Counted from the stretch's first letter, positions 1 through 6,823 are shown. The stretch: 10,493 nucleotides of DNA from Pseudomonadota bacterium (GCA_021848555.1 JAJZUN010000059.1:1-10493), one strand, 5' to 3'. Numbers and translations: made by a program. The notes: generated by a model not told the origin, from the sequence alone.

Positions 1-634
1 GGCTGCCGGGTTTGCCGCACATGCGCTCCAGTTCCGCGGCGCCGGCTTTGGCCTCGCGCACCAACTCGGCTTTAGGATGCTCGCGCGGATCGCGCGTATA
101 CAAACCGGCCTGGTCGGTGAGTATGATCAGGCAATCGGCCTCGATCAGATTCGTCACCAGGGCCCCCAGCGTGTCGTTGTCGCCGAACTTGATCTCGTCG
201 GTGACCACGGTGTCGTTCTCGTTGATGATCGGTATCACGCCCAGCGCCAGCAGCGTGCGCAGGGTCGAGCGCGCATTGAGATAGCGCTGGCGGTCGGCCA
301 GGTCCGCGTGCGTCAGCAGCACCTGCGCGGTATGCAGGCCGTGCTTGCGAAACGAGCTCTCGTAGACCTGCACCAGGCCCATCTGGCCCACCGCGGCGGC
401 CGCCTGCAGTTCGTGCATCGCCTGCGGGCGCCGCGTCCATCCCAGCCGCTGCATGCCCTCGGCGATGGCGCCGCTCGATACCAGCACGATTTCCTTTTCG
501 CCGGCGCGCAGCTTTGCGATCTGCGCCGCCCAGCGCGCAATCGCCGCACTGTCCAGACCCTGGCCCTGGCTGGTGACGAGCGCGCTGCCGACCTTGACCA
601 CGATGCGGCGCGCCGATTGGAGCAGCGCGGCCAT
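1..634 (-). CDS. proB: Glutamate 5-kinase, N-terminal 211 residues (partial at window edge)
   Basis: Catalyses ATP-dependent phosphorylation of L-glutamate to gamma-glutamyl phosphate, the first step of proline synthesis in the cytoplasm. The visible part is the amino-acid kinase domain. Seen directly: the nucleotide-binding start [10 protein letters not shown] (residues 12-21), SSGAI (53-57), the glutamate-site motif NENDTV (138-143), [11 protein letters not shown] (150-160) and [12 protein letters not shown] (172-183). All match ProB in order and spacing. The gene runs off the left edge; about 150-160 residues, normally the rest of the kinase fold and a C-terminal PUA domain, are outside the window. 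The ATG at 634-632 is separated from the obgE stop by a single base, so the two are almost certainly co-transcribed and probably translationally coupled. obgE-proB adjacency is common in betaproteobacteria. Feedback inhibition by proline is known for the family but cannot be judged here. Confidence 0.96.
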   Translation of the reverse strand, partial: MAALLQSARRIVVKVGSALVTSQGQGLDSAAIARWAAQIAKLRAGEKEIVLVSSGAIAEGMQRLGWTRRPQAMHELQAAAAVGQMGLVQVYESSFRKHGLHTAQVLLTHADLADRQRYLNARSTLRTLLALGVIPIINENDTVVTDEIKFGDNDTLGALVTNLIEADCLIILTDQAGLYTRDPREHPKAELVREAKAGAAELERMCGKPGS

Positions 635-635
635 G

Positions 636-1655
636 TCAGGCGGCCTGGTTTTCGGTGAGATGTTCCATGATGGCGAAGCATAGCTCGCGGCAGCCCTCGC
701 CGGTGAGCGCCGAGATCGCGAACCACCTGCCTTTCCAGCGATAGGACTTGATGAAGCGCTGCAGCGCCTGCTCGCGCTCGCCCTCCTGCAGCATGTCGGT
801 CTTGTTCAGCACCAGCCAGCGCGGCTTGTCGTACAGCGTCTGATCGTATTTCTTCAGTTCGTTGACGATGGCGCGCGCTTCCTTGACCGGATCGGCGCTG
901 TCGTCGAGCGGCGCGATATCGACCAGGTGCAGCAGCAGCCGCGTGCGCGCCAGGTGGCGCAGGAACTGGTGGCCCAATCCGGCGCCCTCGGCGGCGCCCT
1001 CGATCAGGCCGGGGATATCGGCGACGACGAAGCTCTTGTCCTCGACCACGCGCACCACGCCGAGGTTGGGGTGCAGCGTGGTGAAAGGGTAGTCGGCGAC
1101 CTTGGGGCGGGCGGCCGAAACGGCGCGGATGAATGTCGATTTACCGGCGTTGGGCATGCCAAGGAGGCCGACGTCGGCGAGCAGCTTCAGTTCCAGGCGC
1201 AGTTCGCGCGATTCGCCCGGTTCGCCCAGCGTGCACTGGCGCGGCGCGCGGTTGGTGCTGGTCTTGAAATGCAGATTGCCCAGGCCGCCTTTCCCGCCGC
1301 GGGCGATCAGCGCTTTTTGCTCGTGCGCCGCCAGGTCGGCGATCAGCTCGCCCGACTCGGCGTCGGTGATGACCGTGCCCACGGGAACGCGCAGCACGAT
1401 GTCCCCGGCGCCTTTGCCATACTGATCGGCGCCGCGCCCGTTTTCGCCGCCCTTGGCGCGGTGGATGCGCGCGTAGCGGTAGTCGATCAGGGTGTTGATA
1501 TTGCGATTGGCCACTGCGTAAATGCTGCCGCCGTGGCCGCCATCGCCGCCGTCAGGACCGCCGCGGGGAACAAATTTCTCGCGCCGGAAATGGGCGACCC
1601 CGTCCCCGCCCTTGCCGGCGTGCACCTCGATCCTGGCTTCGTCGATGAATTTCAT
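636..1655 (-). CDS. obgE: Obg-family GTPase ObgE/CgtA
   Basis: Essential GTPase that binds the 50S ribosomal subunit during late assembly and links growth to stress and ppGpp signalling. The 339-residue protein has the glycine-rich Obg fold at about residues 1-159 (many GG/GK turns, e.g. [12 protein letters not shown] at 32-43). The GTPase domain follows: G1 GMPNAGKS (166-173), switch I FTTLHP (191-196), G3 DIPG (213-216), G4 NKTD (284-287) and G5 SALTGEG (315-321). It ends about 20 residues after G5, so it lacks the C-terminal OCT domain of Gram-positive Obg, which is normal for proteobacterial forms. The start is ATG; no convincing Shine-Dalgarno sequence precedes it. It lies 81 bases after rpmA, but a strong terminator occupies that gap, so expression depends on read-through or a promoter I could not recognise. 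proB follows after 1 base. Confidence 0.98.
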   Translation of the reverse strand: MKFIDEARIEVHAGKGGDGVAHFRREKFVPRGGPDGGDGGHGGSIYAVANRNINTLIDYRYARIHRAKGGENGRGADQYGKGAGDIVLRVPVGTVITDAESGELIADLAAHEQKALIARGGKGGLGNLHFKTSTNRAPRQCTLGEPGESRELRLELKLLADVGLLGMPNAGKSTFIRAVSAARPKVADYPFTTLHPNLGVVRVVEDKSFVVADIPGLIEGAAEGAGLGHQFLRHLARTRLLLHLVDIAPLDDSADPVKEARAIVNELKKYDQTLYDKPRWLVLNKTDMLQEGEREQALQRFIKSYRWKGRWFAISALTGEGCRELCFAIMEHLTENQAA

Positions 1656-1682
1656 GGTCGGATTAAGATAAAACCGGCGGGG

Positions 1683-1718
1683 AAAATAAAAAAGCCCTAC
1701 CGCGTGGATAGGGCTTTT
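1683..1718 (-). terminator. Intrinsic terminator after rpmA
   Basis: Perfect 10-bp inverted repeat: AAAAGCCCTA (1690-1699) pairs with TAGGGCTTTT (1709-1718) around a 9-base loop. On the minus strand the stem is followed by a T-rich run interrupted once by A (complement of 1683-1693). It begins 18 bases beyond the rpmA stop and points in the rplU-rpmA direction, so it should end or attenuate that transcript before obgE. On the plus strand the trailing T run is only four bases, so it is much weaker that way. Confidence 0.88.
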
Positions 1719-1736
1719 CTAGGAGCCTGCCGGTTT

Positions 1737-1994
1737 TCAGGCCGGCACCACGCTTACCGTCTTCTTGCTCATCGGACCTTTGACCCCGAATAATACTTTG
1801 CCGGCCACCTTGGCGTACAGGGTGTGGTCCTTGCCCATGCCGACGTTCTCGCCGGCGTGCACCTGGGTGCCGCGCTGGCGAATAATGATGCTGCCGGCGG
1901 AAATCAACTGGTCGCCGTAGCTTTTCACGCCGAGGCGCTTGGAATTCGAATCGCGGCCGTTTCTGGAGCTGCCGCCTGCTTTTTTATGTGCCAT
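1737..1994 (-). CDS. rpmA: 50S ribosomal protein L27
   Basis: Large-subunit ribosomal protein whose N-terminal tail reaches the peptidyl-transferase centre and helps position tRNA. The 85-residue protein begins [16 protein letters not shown] and contains GVKSYGDQ and the conserved middle [17 protein letters not shown], all typical of bacterial L27 at its usual length. The tail starts directly with AHKKAGG, so it lacks the cleavable N-terminal extension of Firmicutes L27. It starts 29 bases after the rplU stop on the same strand and is preceded by a purine stretch (GGGAAAGG) that can act as ribosome binding site. rplU-rpmA is a near-universal bacterial pair; an intrinsic terminator follows. 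Confidence 0.98.
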   Translation of the reverse strand: MAHKKAGGSSRNGRDSNSKRLGVKSYGDQLISAGSIIIRQRGTQVHAGENVGMGKDHTLYAKVAGKVLFGVKGPMSKKTVSVVPA

Positions 1995-2023
1995 ATCGTG
2001 CCTTTCCCGTTAACCCGTTGCGC

Positions 2024-2335
2024 TTACTGTGTAATACCGGTGATTTCGATTTCGGTGTAATTCTGGCGATGCCCCTGGTGCTTCTGATAGTGCTTGCGCC
2101 GGCGCAGCTTGAATATGCGCACCTTGTCGTGGCGACCCTGGGCGAGAACCTTCGCCTGCACGGTAGCACCGGTGACCAGCGGCCTGCCCATCTTGAGGTT
2201 GTCGCCGTCGGCGACCAACAGCACCTGGTCGAGCACGATTTCAGCCCCGACCTCAGCCGGCAACTGTTCTATTTTCAATTTTTCGCCGGCTGCGACCCGG
2301 TATTGCTTGCCGCCGGTTTTGATGACCGCGTACAT
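2024..2335 (-). CDS. rplU: 50S ribosomal protein L21
   Basis: Large-subunit ribosomal protein that binds 23S rRNA. Starting at the ATG at 2335 the protein is [14 protein letters not shown]... and 103 residues long, the typical length for L21. Further family features are [16 protein letters not shown] and the basic segment [21 protein letters not shown] near the C-terminus, which contacts rRNA. The start is supported by GGAG (complement of 2345-2348) nine bases upstream. A TTG five codons further upstream is in frame but overlaps this ribosome binding site and is not needed. First gene of the rplU-rpmA unit, with a good promoter at 2386-2415 and a leader of roughly 40-45 bases. Confidence 0.98.
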   Translation of the reverse strand: MYAVIKTGGKQYRVAAGEKLKIEQLPAEVGAEIVLDQVLLVADGDNLKMGRPLVTGATVQAKVLAQGRHDKVRIFKLRRRKHYQKHQGHRQNYTEIEITGITQ

Positions 2336-2385
2336 GTTGAGAGACTCCAAATAGACAAAATTGCAGTAAAACTAAGGAACCCGAG

Positions 2386-2415
2386 ATGATACAGCAATTT
2401 AGCTTTGGGCGTCAA
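2386..2415 (-). promoter_or_regulatory. Sigma70-type promoter of rplU-rpmA
   Basis: Read on the minus strand: -35 TTGACG (complement of 2410-2415), an 18-base spacer, then -10 TATCAT (complement of 2386-2391). Both boxes match five of six consensus positions. Transcription should start near 2379, about 43 bases before the rplU ATG. The -35 box abuts the proposed -35 of the divergent ispB promoter. Confidence 0.72.
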
Positions 2416-2432
2416 AAGCTTTATGCTATGAT
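2404..2432 (+). promoter_or_regulatory. Probable promoter of ispB
   Basis: Plus-strand -10 TATGAT (2427-2432, five of six consensus) with a weak -35 TTTGGG at 2404-2409 and a 17-base spacer; TTGGGC one base further gives a 16-base spacer. It is placed suitably, about 45 bases ahead of the ispB GTG, within an AT-rich stretch. The weak -35 keeps this tentative. Confidence 0.45.
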
Positions 2433-2483
2433 TTCGACCCTGCCAAACGCGTATTTCAGGCCCAGTTTCCTGCCCTTTTTACC

Positions 2484-3449
2484 GTGCTAACGCCCATTCA
2501 AACCCTTATCGCCGCCGATATGCGCGCGGTGGATGCGATGATCCGCCGCCGGCTCGAGTCCGACGTGGTGCTGATCCGCCAGGTCGCCGAGTACATCATC
2601 GCCAGCGGCGGCAAGCGCCTGCGCCCGGCCATGCTGCTCCTTGCCTCGGGCGCGACGGGTTATGCGGGCGGCCACCAGCATGAGCTCGCGGCCGTGGTCG
2701 AATTCATCCATACCGCCACGCTGCTGCACGACGATGTGGTCGATGAATCCGGATTGCGCCGGGGGCGCAAGACGGCCAACGCCGAATTCGGCAATGCCGC
2801 CAGCGTGCTGGTGGGCGATTTCCTGTATTCGCGCGCGTTCCAGATGATGCTTGCGGTCGACGACATGCGCGTCATGGCAGTGCTGGCCGACGCCACCAAC
2901 ACCATCGCCGAAGGCGAGGTGCTGCAGCTCCTGAACGTGCACAACGCCGATACCGACGAACGGCGCTATCTCGAAGTGGTTCGGCGCAAGACCGCCAAGC
3001 TGTTCGAGGCTGCCACCCGCCTCGGCGCGATACTCGGCCGGGCCGCGCCGGAGGTCGAAGAAGGCCTGGCGCAGTACGGCATGCACGCGGGAACCGCGTT
3101 CCAGTTGATCGACGACGTGCTCGACTATTCCGGCGACCTGAACGAAACTGGCAAGAACCTGGGCGACGATCTCAACGAGGGCAAGCCGACGCTGCCCCTG
3201 ATTTACGCCATGCGCAAGGGTACGCCCGCGCAGGCGCAAACGGTGCGGCACGCCATCGAGCAGGGCGGGCGGGACGATTTCGCCGCGGTGCTGGAGGCGA
3301 TAACCAAAACCGGGGCGCTGGACTATGCGCGCGAGCAGGCCAGGCAGGAAGCCGCGACAGCCTGTTCCGCCATCGGGTGCCTGCCGAATTCAAAATACCG
3401 CGACAGTTTGGTACAATTGGCGGACTTCGCGGTTAATCGCAACCACTGA
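2484..3449 (+). CDS. ispB: Polyprenyl (octaprenyl-type) diphosphate synthase
   Basis: Trans-prenyltransferase that extends farnesyl diphosphate with isopentenyl diphosphate to make the side chain of ubiquinone/menaquinone. The 321 residues show the family signatures in order: GGKRLRP (42-48), first aspartate-rich motif HDDVVDE (82-88), GNAASVLVGDFLYSRAFQ (103-120), GEVLQL (144-149), second aspartate-rich motif DDVLD (210-214) and GDDLNEGKPTLP (227-238). The two DDxxD motifs bind the Mg-diphosphate of the substrates. The residue five before the first motif is Ala78, which fits a long-chain product; exact length cannot be told. The start is GTG at 2484, chosen because the N-terminal helix aligns with IspB proteins; no clear Shine-Dalgarno sequence precedes it. 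It is divergent from rplU, a common betaproteobacterial arrangement, and its 3' end appears to carry the tRNA-Pro promoter. Confidence 0.95.
   Translation: MLTPIQTLIAADMRAVDAMIRRRLESDVVLIRQVAEYIIASGGKRLRPAMLLLASGATGYAGGHQHELAAVVEFIHTATLLHDDVVDESGLRRGRKTANAEFGNAASVLVGDFLYSRAFQMMLAVDDMRVMAVLADATNTIAEGEVLQLLNVHNADTDERRYLEVVRRKTAKLFEAATRLGAILGRAAPEVEEGLAQYGMHAGTAFQLIDDVLDYSGDLNETGKNLGDDLNEGKPTLPLIYAMRKGTPAQAQTVRHAIEQGGRDDFAAVLEAITKTGALDYAREQARQEAATACSAIGCLPNSKYRDSLVQLADFAVNRNH
3389..3417 (+). promoter_or_regulatory. Candidate tRNA-Pro promoter inside the ispB 3' end
   Basis: -35 TTCAAA (3389-3394, four of six consensus), 17-base spacer, -10 TACAAT (3412-3417, five of six). It is followed by a GC-rich stretch (GGCGGAC) at the expected start point, as in many stable-RNA promoters under stringent control. 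It would give a leader of about 65 bases before the mature tRNA. Read-through from ispB is an alternative. Confidence 0.42.
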
Positions 3450-3463
3450 CCGCGTTCGTTTTT

Positions 3464-3477
3464 GGGGGTTCGCCCCC
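3464..3477 (+). other. GC hairpin between ispB and tRNA-Pro
   Basis: GGGGG (3464-3468), loop TTCG, CCCCC (3473-3477): a perfect five-pair GC stem 14 bases after the ispB stop. A run of five T precedes it and none follows, so it is not a standard plus-strand terminator. On the minus strand it is followed by A, not T. It may protect the ispB mRNA 3' end or serve as a processing boundary ahead of the tRNA 5' end. Confidence 0.4.
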
Positions 3478-3490
3478 GCCCAAGACACCT

Positions 3491-3567
3491 CGGGGTGTAG
3501 CTCAGCCTGGTAGAGTACTGCGTTCGGGACGCAGGAGTCGGAGGTTCAAATCCTCTCACCCCGACCA
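3491..3567 (+). tRNA. tRNA-Pro (anticodon CGG)
   Basis: A 77-base cloverleaf with encoded CCA (3565-3567). The acceptor stem CGGGGTG pairs perfectly with CACCCCG. The anticodon stem CTGCG/CGCAG closes the loop TTCGGGA, giving anticodon CGG, which reads the proline codon CCG. The T arm is GGAGG-TTCAAAT-CCTCT, with one G-T pair. Position 1 is C, typical of bacterial tRNA-Pro. Proline CCG codons should be frequent in such a GC-rich genome. A tRNA-Pro after ispB is a known betaproteobacterial neighbourhood. Confidence 0.97.
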
Positions 3568-3572
3568 CTAAT

Positions 3573-3598
3573 TTTAGAAGACCTATCATTCTAAATTT
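3573..3598 (+). terminator. Weak AT-rich hairpin after tRNA-Pro
   Basis: TTTAGAA (3573-3579) pairs perfectly with TTCTAAA (3589-3595) across a 9-base loop and is followed by TTT. It starts six bases after the tRNA CCA end. The stem contains a single G-C pair, so it would be weak; it may act as a terminator or a 3'-processing element for the tRNA precursor. Confidence 0.3.
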
Positions 3599-3662
3599 GC
3601 CCTTTATACGGGGCTCGTAAGTCAACGACCGGTCCCGGAAACGGTTCGCGTGACCGATCCTG

Positions 3663-3677
3663 TCCTTATCATAAGGA
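3663..3677. promoter_or_regulatory. Palindromic operator candidate, copy 1
   Basis: Perfect palindrome TCCTTAT-C-ATAAGGA, i.e. TCCTT-N5-AAGGA, centred at 3670, 55 bases before the ATPase gene. The same half-sites and spacing recur in copy 2, whose centre is 33 bp away, close to three helical turns. Two matching sites on one DNA face suggest binding by a dimeric regulator. No regulator gene is present in the window. Confidence 0.55.
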
Positions 3678-3692
3678 TCGATTTGTGTTAAT

Positions 3693-3713
3693 GTATCCTT
3701 TCAATAAGGATAC
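3693..3713. promoter_or_regulatory. Palindromic operator candidate, copy 2
   Basis: Perfect 8-bp arms GTATCCTT (3693-3700) and AAGGATAC (3706-3713) around a 5-base centre. It shares the core TCCTT-N5-AAGGA with copy 1 and is extended by GTA/TAC. It ends 11 bases before the ATG at 3725. It could be a repressor site over the promoter or leader; in RNA it could also form a hairpin, and its AAGGA is the only Shine-Dalgarno-like sequence near the start, although 14 bases away. Confidence 0.58.
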
Positions 3714-3724
3714 TTTCACGCGCC

Positions 3725-5047
3725 ATGGCTTTGCACCCCGTCCTCGAAGAGAAGCTCAACGCCGCGCTCGCGCTCGCGCCCGGCCCGGCCGAGCCGATGA
3801 CCCGCCGCAATGCCGCGTTGCCTGAGATTCCGAAGAAAGTTCACGCGGTGACCGGCATGCGGCGCTCGGGTAAGACGACCTTCTTGCAGCAGCTCGCCGC
3901 CGAGAGCCGGCGCGGGACCGCCCCGGAACGTGCGCTTTACCTGAGCTTCGACGACGACCGGCTGGCCGATATCGCTGCCGATCAGTTGAGTGCGCTGCTG
4001 GAGGAGTTCTATCGTCGCTATCCGCAGCTGCGCCGGCGCGCTACGGTTGCCTGGTTCTTCGACGAGATCCAGCTCGTATCGGGCTGGGAGCGCTTCGTGC
4101 GCCGCGTGCTCGACAGCGAGAACGTGCAAGTGGTCGTCTCGGGTTCCTCGGCGCGCATGCTCTCCCGGGAAGTCCATACCTCGCTACGCGGACGTGGCAT
4201 CGAAACGACGATCCGCCCGTTCAGCTTTCGCGAGTTCCTGCGCCACCGCGGTGAGGAACCCCGTGCCGAACCCCGCCGCTGGACCGCGGACGAGCGCTCG
4301 CTGGTGGAGAAGCGCTTCGGCGAGTACCTGGTCGAGGGCGGATTCCCCGAGGCGCAGGGGTTCACGCGGGCTTTGCGCGTCGAGCTGCTGCAGGGCTACG
4401 TTGACACGGTGCTGTTTCGTGACGTGCTGGAACGCTATGGCGTGTCGCAGGTGAGCGCGCTGCGCTGGATTGTTCGGCATTGCCTGCGCAACCCGGCCGG
4501 CAACATGAGCGTGCATCGCCTGTTTCTGGACCTGAAGGCCCAGGGCCATGCCGTGAGCAAGGACTCTGTGCATGCGCTGCTCGGCCATCTCGTCGATGCC
4601 TATCTGCTCCAGGCAGTGCCCCTCCACACCGCGTCCGAGCGCCAGCGCAATTCGAATCCGCGCAAGATCTATCCCGCCGACCCCGGATTGATTCACGCCT
4701 TCGACGCCAGCGGCCGCGCCAACACCGGGCACGCGCTAGAGACGGCGGTGTTCAACGAACTGCAGCGCCGGCTCACCGAGGCGGCCTACGTCAAGACGGC
4801 GGAGGGCTACGAAGTGGATTTCCTCGCCAGCTACCGTGACGGCCGAAGGGAGTTGCTGCAAGTCTGCGCCAATCCATCGGCCCCGGACGCGCGCGAGCGA
4901 GAATTGCGGGCGTTGGCCGAGGTGGCGAAGGACCGCCCGAAGCTGCCGGCAGCCCTGCTGGTCTTGACCCAAGAGCAGGCGACCCCGCTCGCGGGCAGCG
5001 GCCTGCGCGCGATGCCCGCTTACGAATGGATGCTCGCGGAACATTGA
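3725..5047 (+). CDS. AAA_14/DUF4143-family ATPase
   Basis: Predicted P-loop ATPase of the large bacterial/archaeal AAA_14 plus DUF4143 family; its cellular role is not established. The 440 residues show Walker A GMRRSGKT (44-51), Walker B VAWFFDEIQ (108-116), a sensor-like strand VVVSGSSARML (136-146) and the family segment LRGRGIET (154-161). After these come IRPFSFREFL (163-172), GGFPEA (205-210) and a probable winged-helix part (about 243-297). The C-terminal DUF4143 region resembles a PD-(D/E)XK nuclease fold: Glu339 in ALETAVFNEL, Glu363/Asp365 in GYEVDFL, then LLQVC (378-382). The catalytic Lys usual in such nucleases is absent there, so nuclease activity is doubtful. ATG 3725 is the first in-frame start and lacks a well-spaced ribosome binding site. 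The gene stands alone, convergent with gspE, behind a tRNA and a paired palindrome, which suggests an accessory gene with its own control. Confidence 0.87.
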   Translation: MALHPVLEEKLNAALALAPGPAEPMTRRNAALPEIPKKVHAVTGMRRSGKTTFLQQLAAESRRGTAPERALYLSFDDDRLADIAADQLSALLEEFYRRYPQLRRRATVAWFFDEIQLVSGWERFVRRVLDSENVQVVVSGSSARMLSREVHTSLRGRGIETTIRPFSFREFLRHRGEEPRAEPRRWTADERSLVEKRFGEYLVEGGFPEAQGFTRALRVELLQGYVDTVLFRDVLERYGVSQVSALRWIVRHCLRNPAGNMSVHRLFLDLKAQGHAVSKDSVHALLGHLVDAYLLQAVPLHTASERQRNSNPRKIYPADPGLIHAFDASGRANTGHALETAVFNELQRRLTEAAYVKTAEGYEVDFLASYRDGRRELLQVCANPSAPDARERELRALAEVAKDRPKLPAALLVLTQEQATPLAGSGLRAMPAYEWMLAEH

Positions 5048-5109
5048 TGCCCTTCACCGACCGCAAGTAGGTCAGCGGGGCTTGCGTAACCATTTCGTAG
5101 CCATTGGAA

Positions 5110-5135
5110 CCGCGGCAATAGTCGATTCGCCGCGG
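5110..5135. other. GC inverted repeat between convergent genes
   Basis: CCGCGGC (5110-5116) and GCCGCGG (5129-5135) form a perfect 7-bp stem with a 12-base loop. It lies in the 102-base gap between the 3' ends of the ATPase gene and gspE. There is no T run on either side, so it is not a canonical intrinsic terminator, but it could fold in both transcripts and stabilise their 3' ends. Nothing else was recognised in this gap. Confidence 0.4.
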
Positions 5136-5149
5136 CACATAGCCCGCGC

Positions 5150-6823
5150 TCAGCCGACGAAGGTGACCCGGTTGATCTCCTGCAGCGTGGTGTCGCCCGC
5201 GGCGAGGGCCGCGAGGGCCGACTGGCGCAGCGACAGCGTGCCGGCGCGCGCGGCGGCCTGCTTGATCTCGCGGATCGAGGTGCGCGCGATTATGAGTTCG
5301 CGCAACTCGTCGTTGAGCACCATGTATTCCGCGATCGCCTTGCGCCCTTTGTACCCGGTTCCGCGGCATAGTCCGCAACCGCGGCCTTCCATGAAGCGGT
5401 AGCCTGCTGCATCTTCCGCGCTGATGCCGGAAGTGCGCAACTGCTCCGCCGACGGCGTGACCGGCTGCGCGCAGTTGCGGCACACCACCCGCAGCAGGCG
5501 CTGCGCCACGATCCCGTTCAGCGCGGAGGCGAAACTGAAGGAATCCACGCCCATGTGGATGAACCGCCCGATGACGTCGAACACGTTGTTCGCATGCACC
5601 GTGGTGAGCACCAGATGCCCGGTCAACGCGGACTGCACCGCGATTTCCGCGGTCTCGGAGTCGCGGATCTCGCCGACCATGATCTTGTCCGGATCGTGGC
5701 GCAGGATGGAGCGCAATCCGCGCGCGAAGGTGAGGCCTTTCTTCTCGTTCACCGGAATCTGCAGCACGCCGGCGAGCTGATACTCGACCGGGTCCTCGAT
5801 GGTGACGATCTTGTCCTCGCCGGTATGGATTTCGGTCAAGGCCGCATACAGCGTGGTCGTCTTGCCGCTGCCGGTCGGACCGGTCACGAGCAACATGCCG
5901 TAGGGCTCGGCCGACAGGCGGCGCAGCACGGCGAGCGCGTTGGCGTCGAAGCCCAGCGCGTCCAGGCGCAGGCTGTGCACCTGTCCGGCGAGCGATTCCT
6001 TGTCCAGAATCCGGATCACTGCGTCCTCGCCGAACATGCTGGGCATGATGGACACGCGGAAATCGACCTCCCGGCCGCGCACGCGCACCTTGAAGCGCCC
6101 GTCCTGCGGCACGCGCCGCTCGGCGATGTCCAGCTCGGACACGACCTTGATGCGCGAAATCACCTGCTCGGCCAGCGCCGGGTCGGACACGTCGCCCGCC
6201 ACCGAGAGTACGCCGTCGATGCGGTAGCGGATCGCCATGCCGCCGGGGTGCGCCTCCAGGTGGATGTCGCTCGCGCCGACCTTCATGGCATCGTAGATCG
6301 TCGAATTGACCAGGCGTATCACCGGGTTGATGTCCTCGCCCACGGTCTGCAGCGATACTTCCTCTACGCTGGCTACGCTGGCGCTCGCGCGATGGTCCGA
6401 CACCGCCGACTGCAGCGCGTGCATGCCCTCTTCGTGCCGGCTGAGCAGTGCGCGCAAGTCCGCCGGGTGCGCGAGAGCCCACTCCAGGGGCTGGCGCGCG
6501 CGCGCTTCCGCCCACGCCTGCAGTCCGGTCGCGGTCGGATCGGCAAACGCGCACAGCAGGCGTCCGCCGGGATCGCGCAGCACGATGCACAGACGCTGGG
6601 TCGCTTCCCGCAGCGGCAGCAGATCGAAGGCGGGCTGCAGGCGATCGAGTTCGGCCATGGAGAGCGTCGGATAGCGGAAATAGGCTCCCAGGGCGGCGAG
6701 CCACTGCTCCGGCGGCACCTCGAGCGTGGCTTCCAGCGTCGGGATGAAGCTCTGCCCGCTGCGCAGCGCTGATTCGCGCGCCGCATCGATGGCCGCGGCG
6801 AGTGACTCGGTGCCCGTGCTCAT
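5150..6823 (-). CDS. gspE: GspE/PilB-type secretion/pilus assembly ATPase
   Basis: Cytoplasmic hexameric ATPase that powers pseudopilus or pilus assembly in type II secretion/type IV pilus systems. It has 557 residues from the ATG at 6823. An N-terminal GspE_N-like domain (about 25-150) precedes the motor. The motor has SDIHLE (185-190), Walker A GPTGSGKTT (315-323), the Asp box TIEDPVEYQ (341-349), Walker B IMVGEIRD (381-388) and the His box TGHLVLTTVHANN (401-413). It also carries the zinc-binding cysteines CRNC (448-451) and CGLC (483-486). The tetracysteine and N domain mark a GspE/PilB assembly ATPase, not a PilT retraction ATPase. The start overlaps the gspF stop in ATGA, implying translational coupling; the frame stays open further upstream, but that would overlap gspF. 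Whether it serves type II secretion, type IV pili or a related machine cannot be decided, so the symbol is by family. Confidence 0.92.
   Translation of the reverse strand: MSTGTESLAAAIDAARESALRSGQSFIPTLEATLEVPPEQWLAALGAYFRYPTLSMAELDRLQPAFDLLPLREATQRLCIVLRDPGGRLLCAFADPTATGLQAWAEARARQPLEWALAHPADLRALLSRHEEGMHALQSAVSDHRASASVASVEEVSLQTVGEDINPVIRLVNSTIYDAMKVGASDIHLEAHPGGMAIRYRIDGVLSVAGDVSDPALAEQVISRIKVVSELDIAERRVPQDGRFKVRVRGREVDFRVSIMPSMFGEDAVIRILDKESLAGQVHSLRLDALGFDANALAVLRRLSAEPYGMLLVTGPTGSGKTTTLYAALTEIHTGEDKIVTIEDPVEYQLAGVLQIPVNEKKGLTFARGLRSILRHDPDKIMVGEIRDSETAEIAVQSALTGHLVLTTVHANNVFDVIGRFIHMGVDSFSFASALNGIVAQRLLRVVCRNCAQPVTPSAEQLRTSGISAEDAAGYRFMEGRGCGLCRGTGYKGRKAIAEYMVLNDELRELIIARTSIREIKQAAARAGTLSLRQSALAALAAGDTTLQEINRVTFVG

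Noticed and set aside
927..1793. Plus-strand open frame across obgE and into the rpmA-obgE gap
   Set aside because: Antisense to obgE, composition-driven, runs through the terminator and has no domain.
2336..2350. TTG start five codons upstream for rplU
   Set aside because: L21 conventionally begins MYAVI, and the extra codons contain the GGAG that serves as ribosome binding site for the ATG at 2335.
2336..2378. A structured autoregulatory leader for L21
   Set aside because: The predicted leader is only about 43 bases and I could see no convincing paired structure in it.
3464..3477. GC hairpin as the ispB terminator
   Set aside because: The T run lies before the stem, not after it, on the plus strand, and the minus strand would be followed by A; it is listed only as a structural element.
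3543..5149. Integrative element using the tRNA-Pro 3' end as attachment site
   Set aside because: I found no second copy of the tRNA 3' sequence downstream in the window and no integrase gene; the resemblance near 5055-5065 is only a few bases.
4791..6704. A very long minus-strand open frame of over 600 codons overlapping gspE and the ATPase gene
   Set aside because: It is the alternate frame of GC-rich gspE. Its translation is low-complexity Arg/Ala/Gly-rich with no domain pattern, while the other frame gives a complete GspE.
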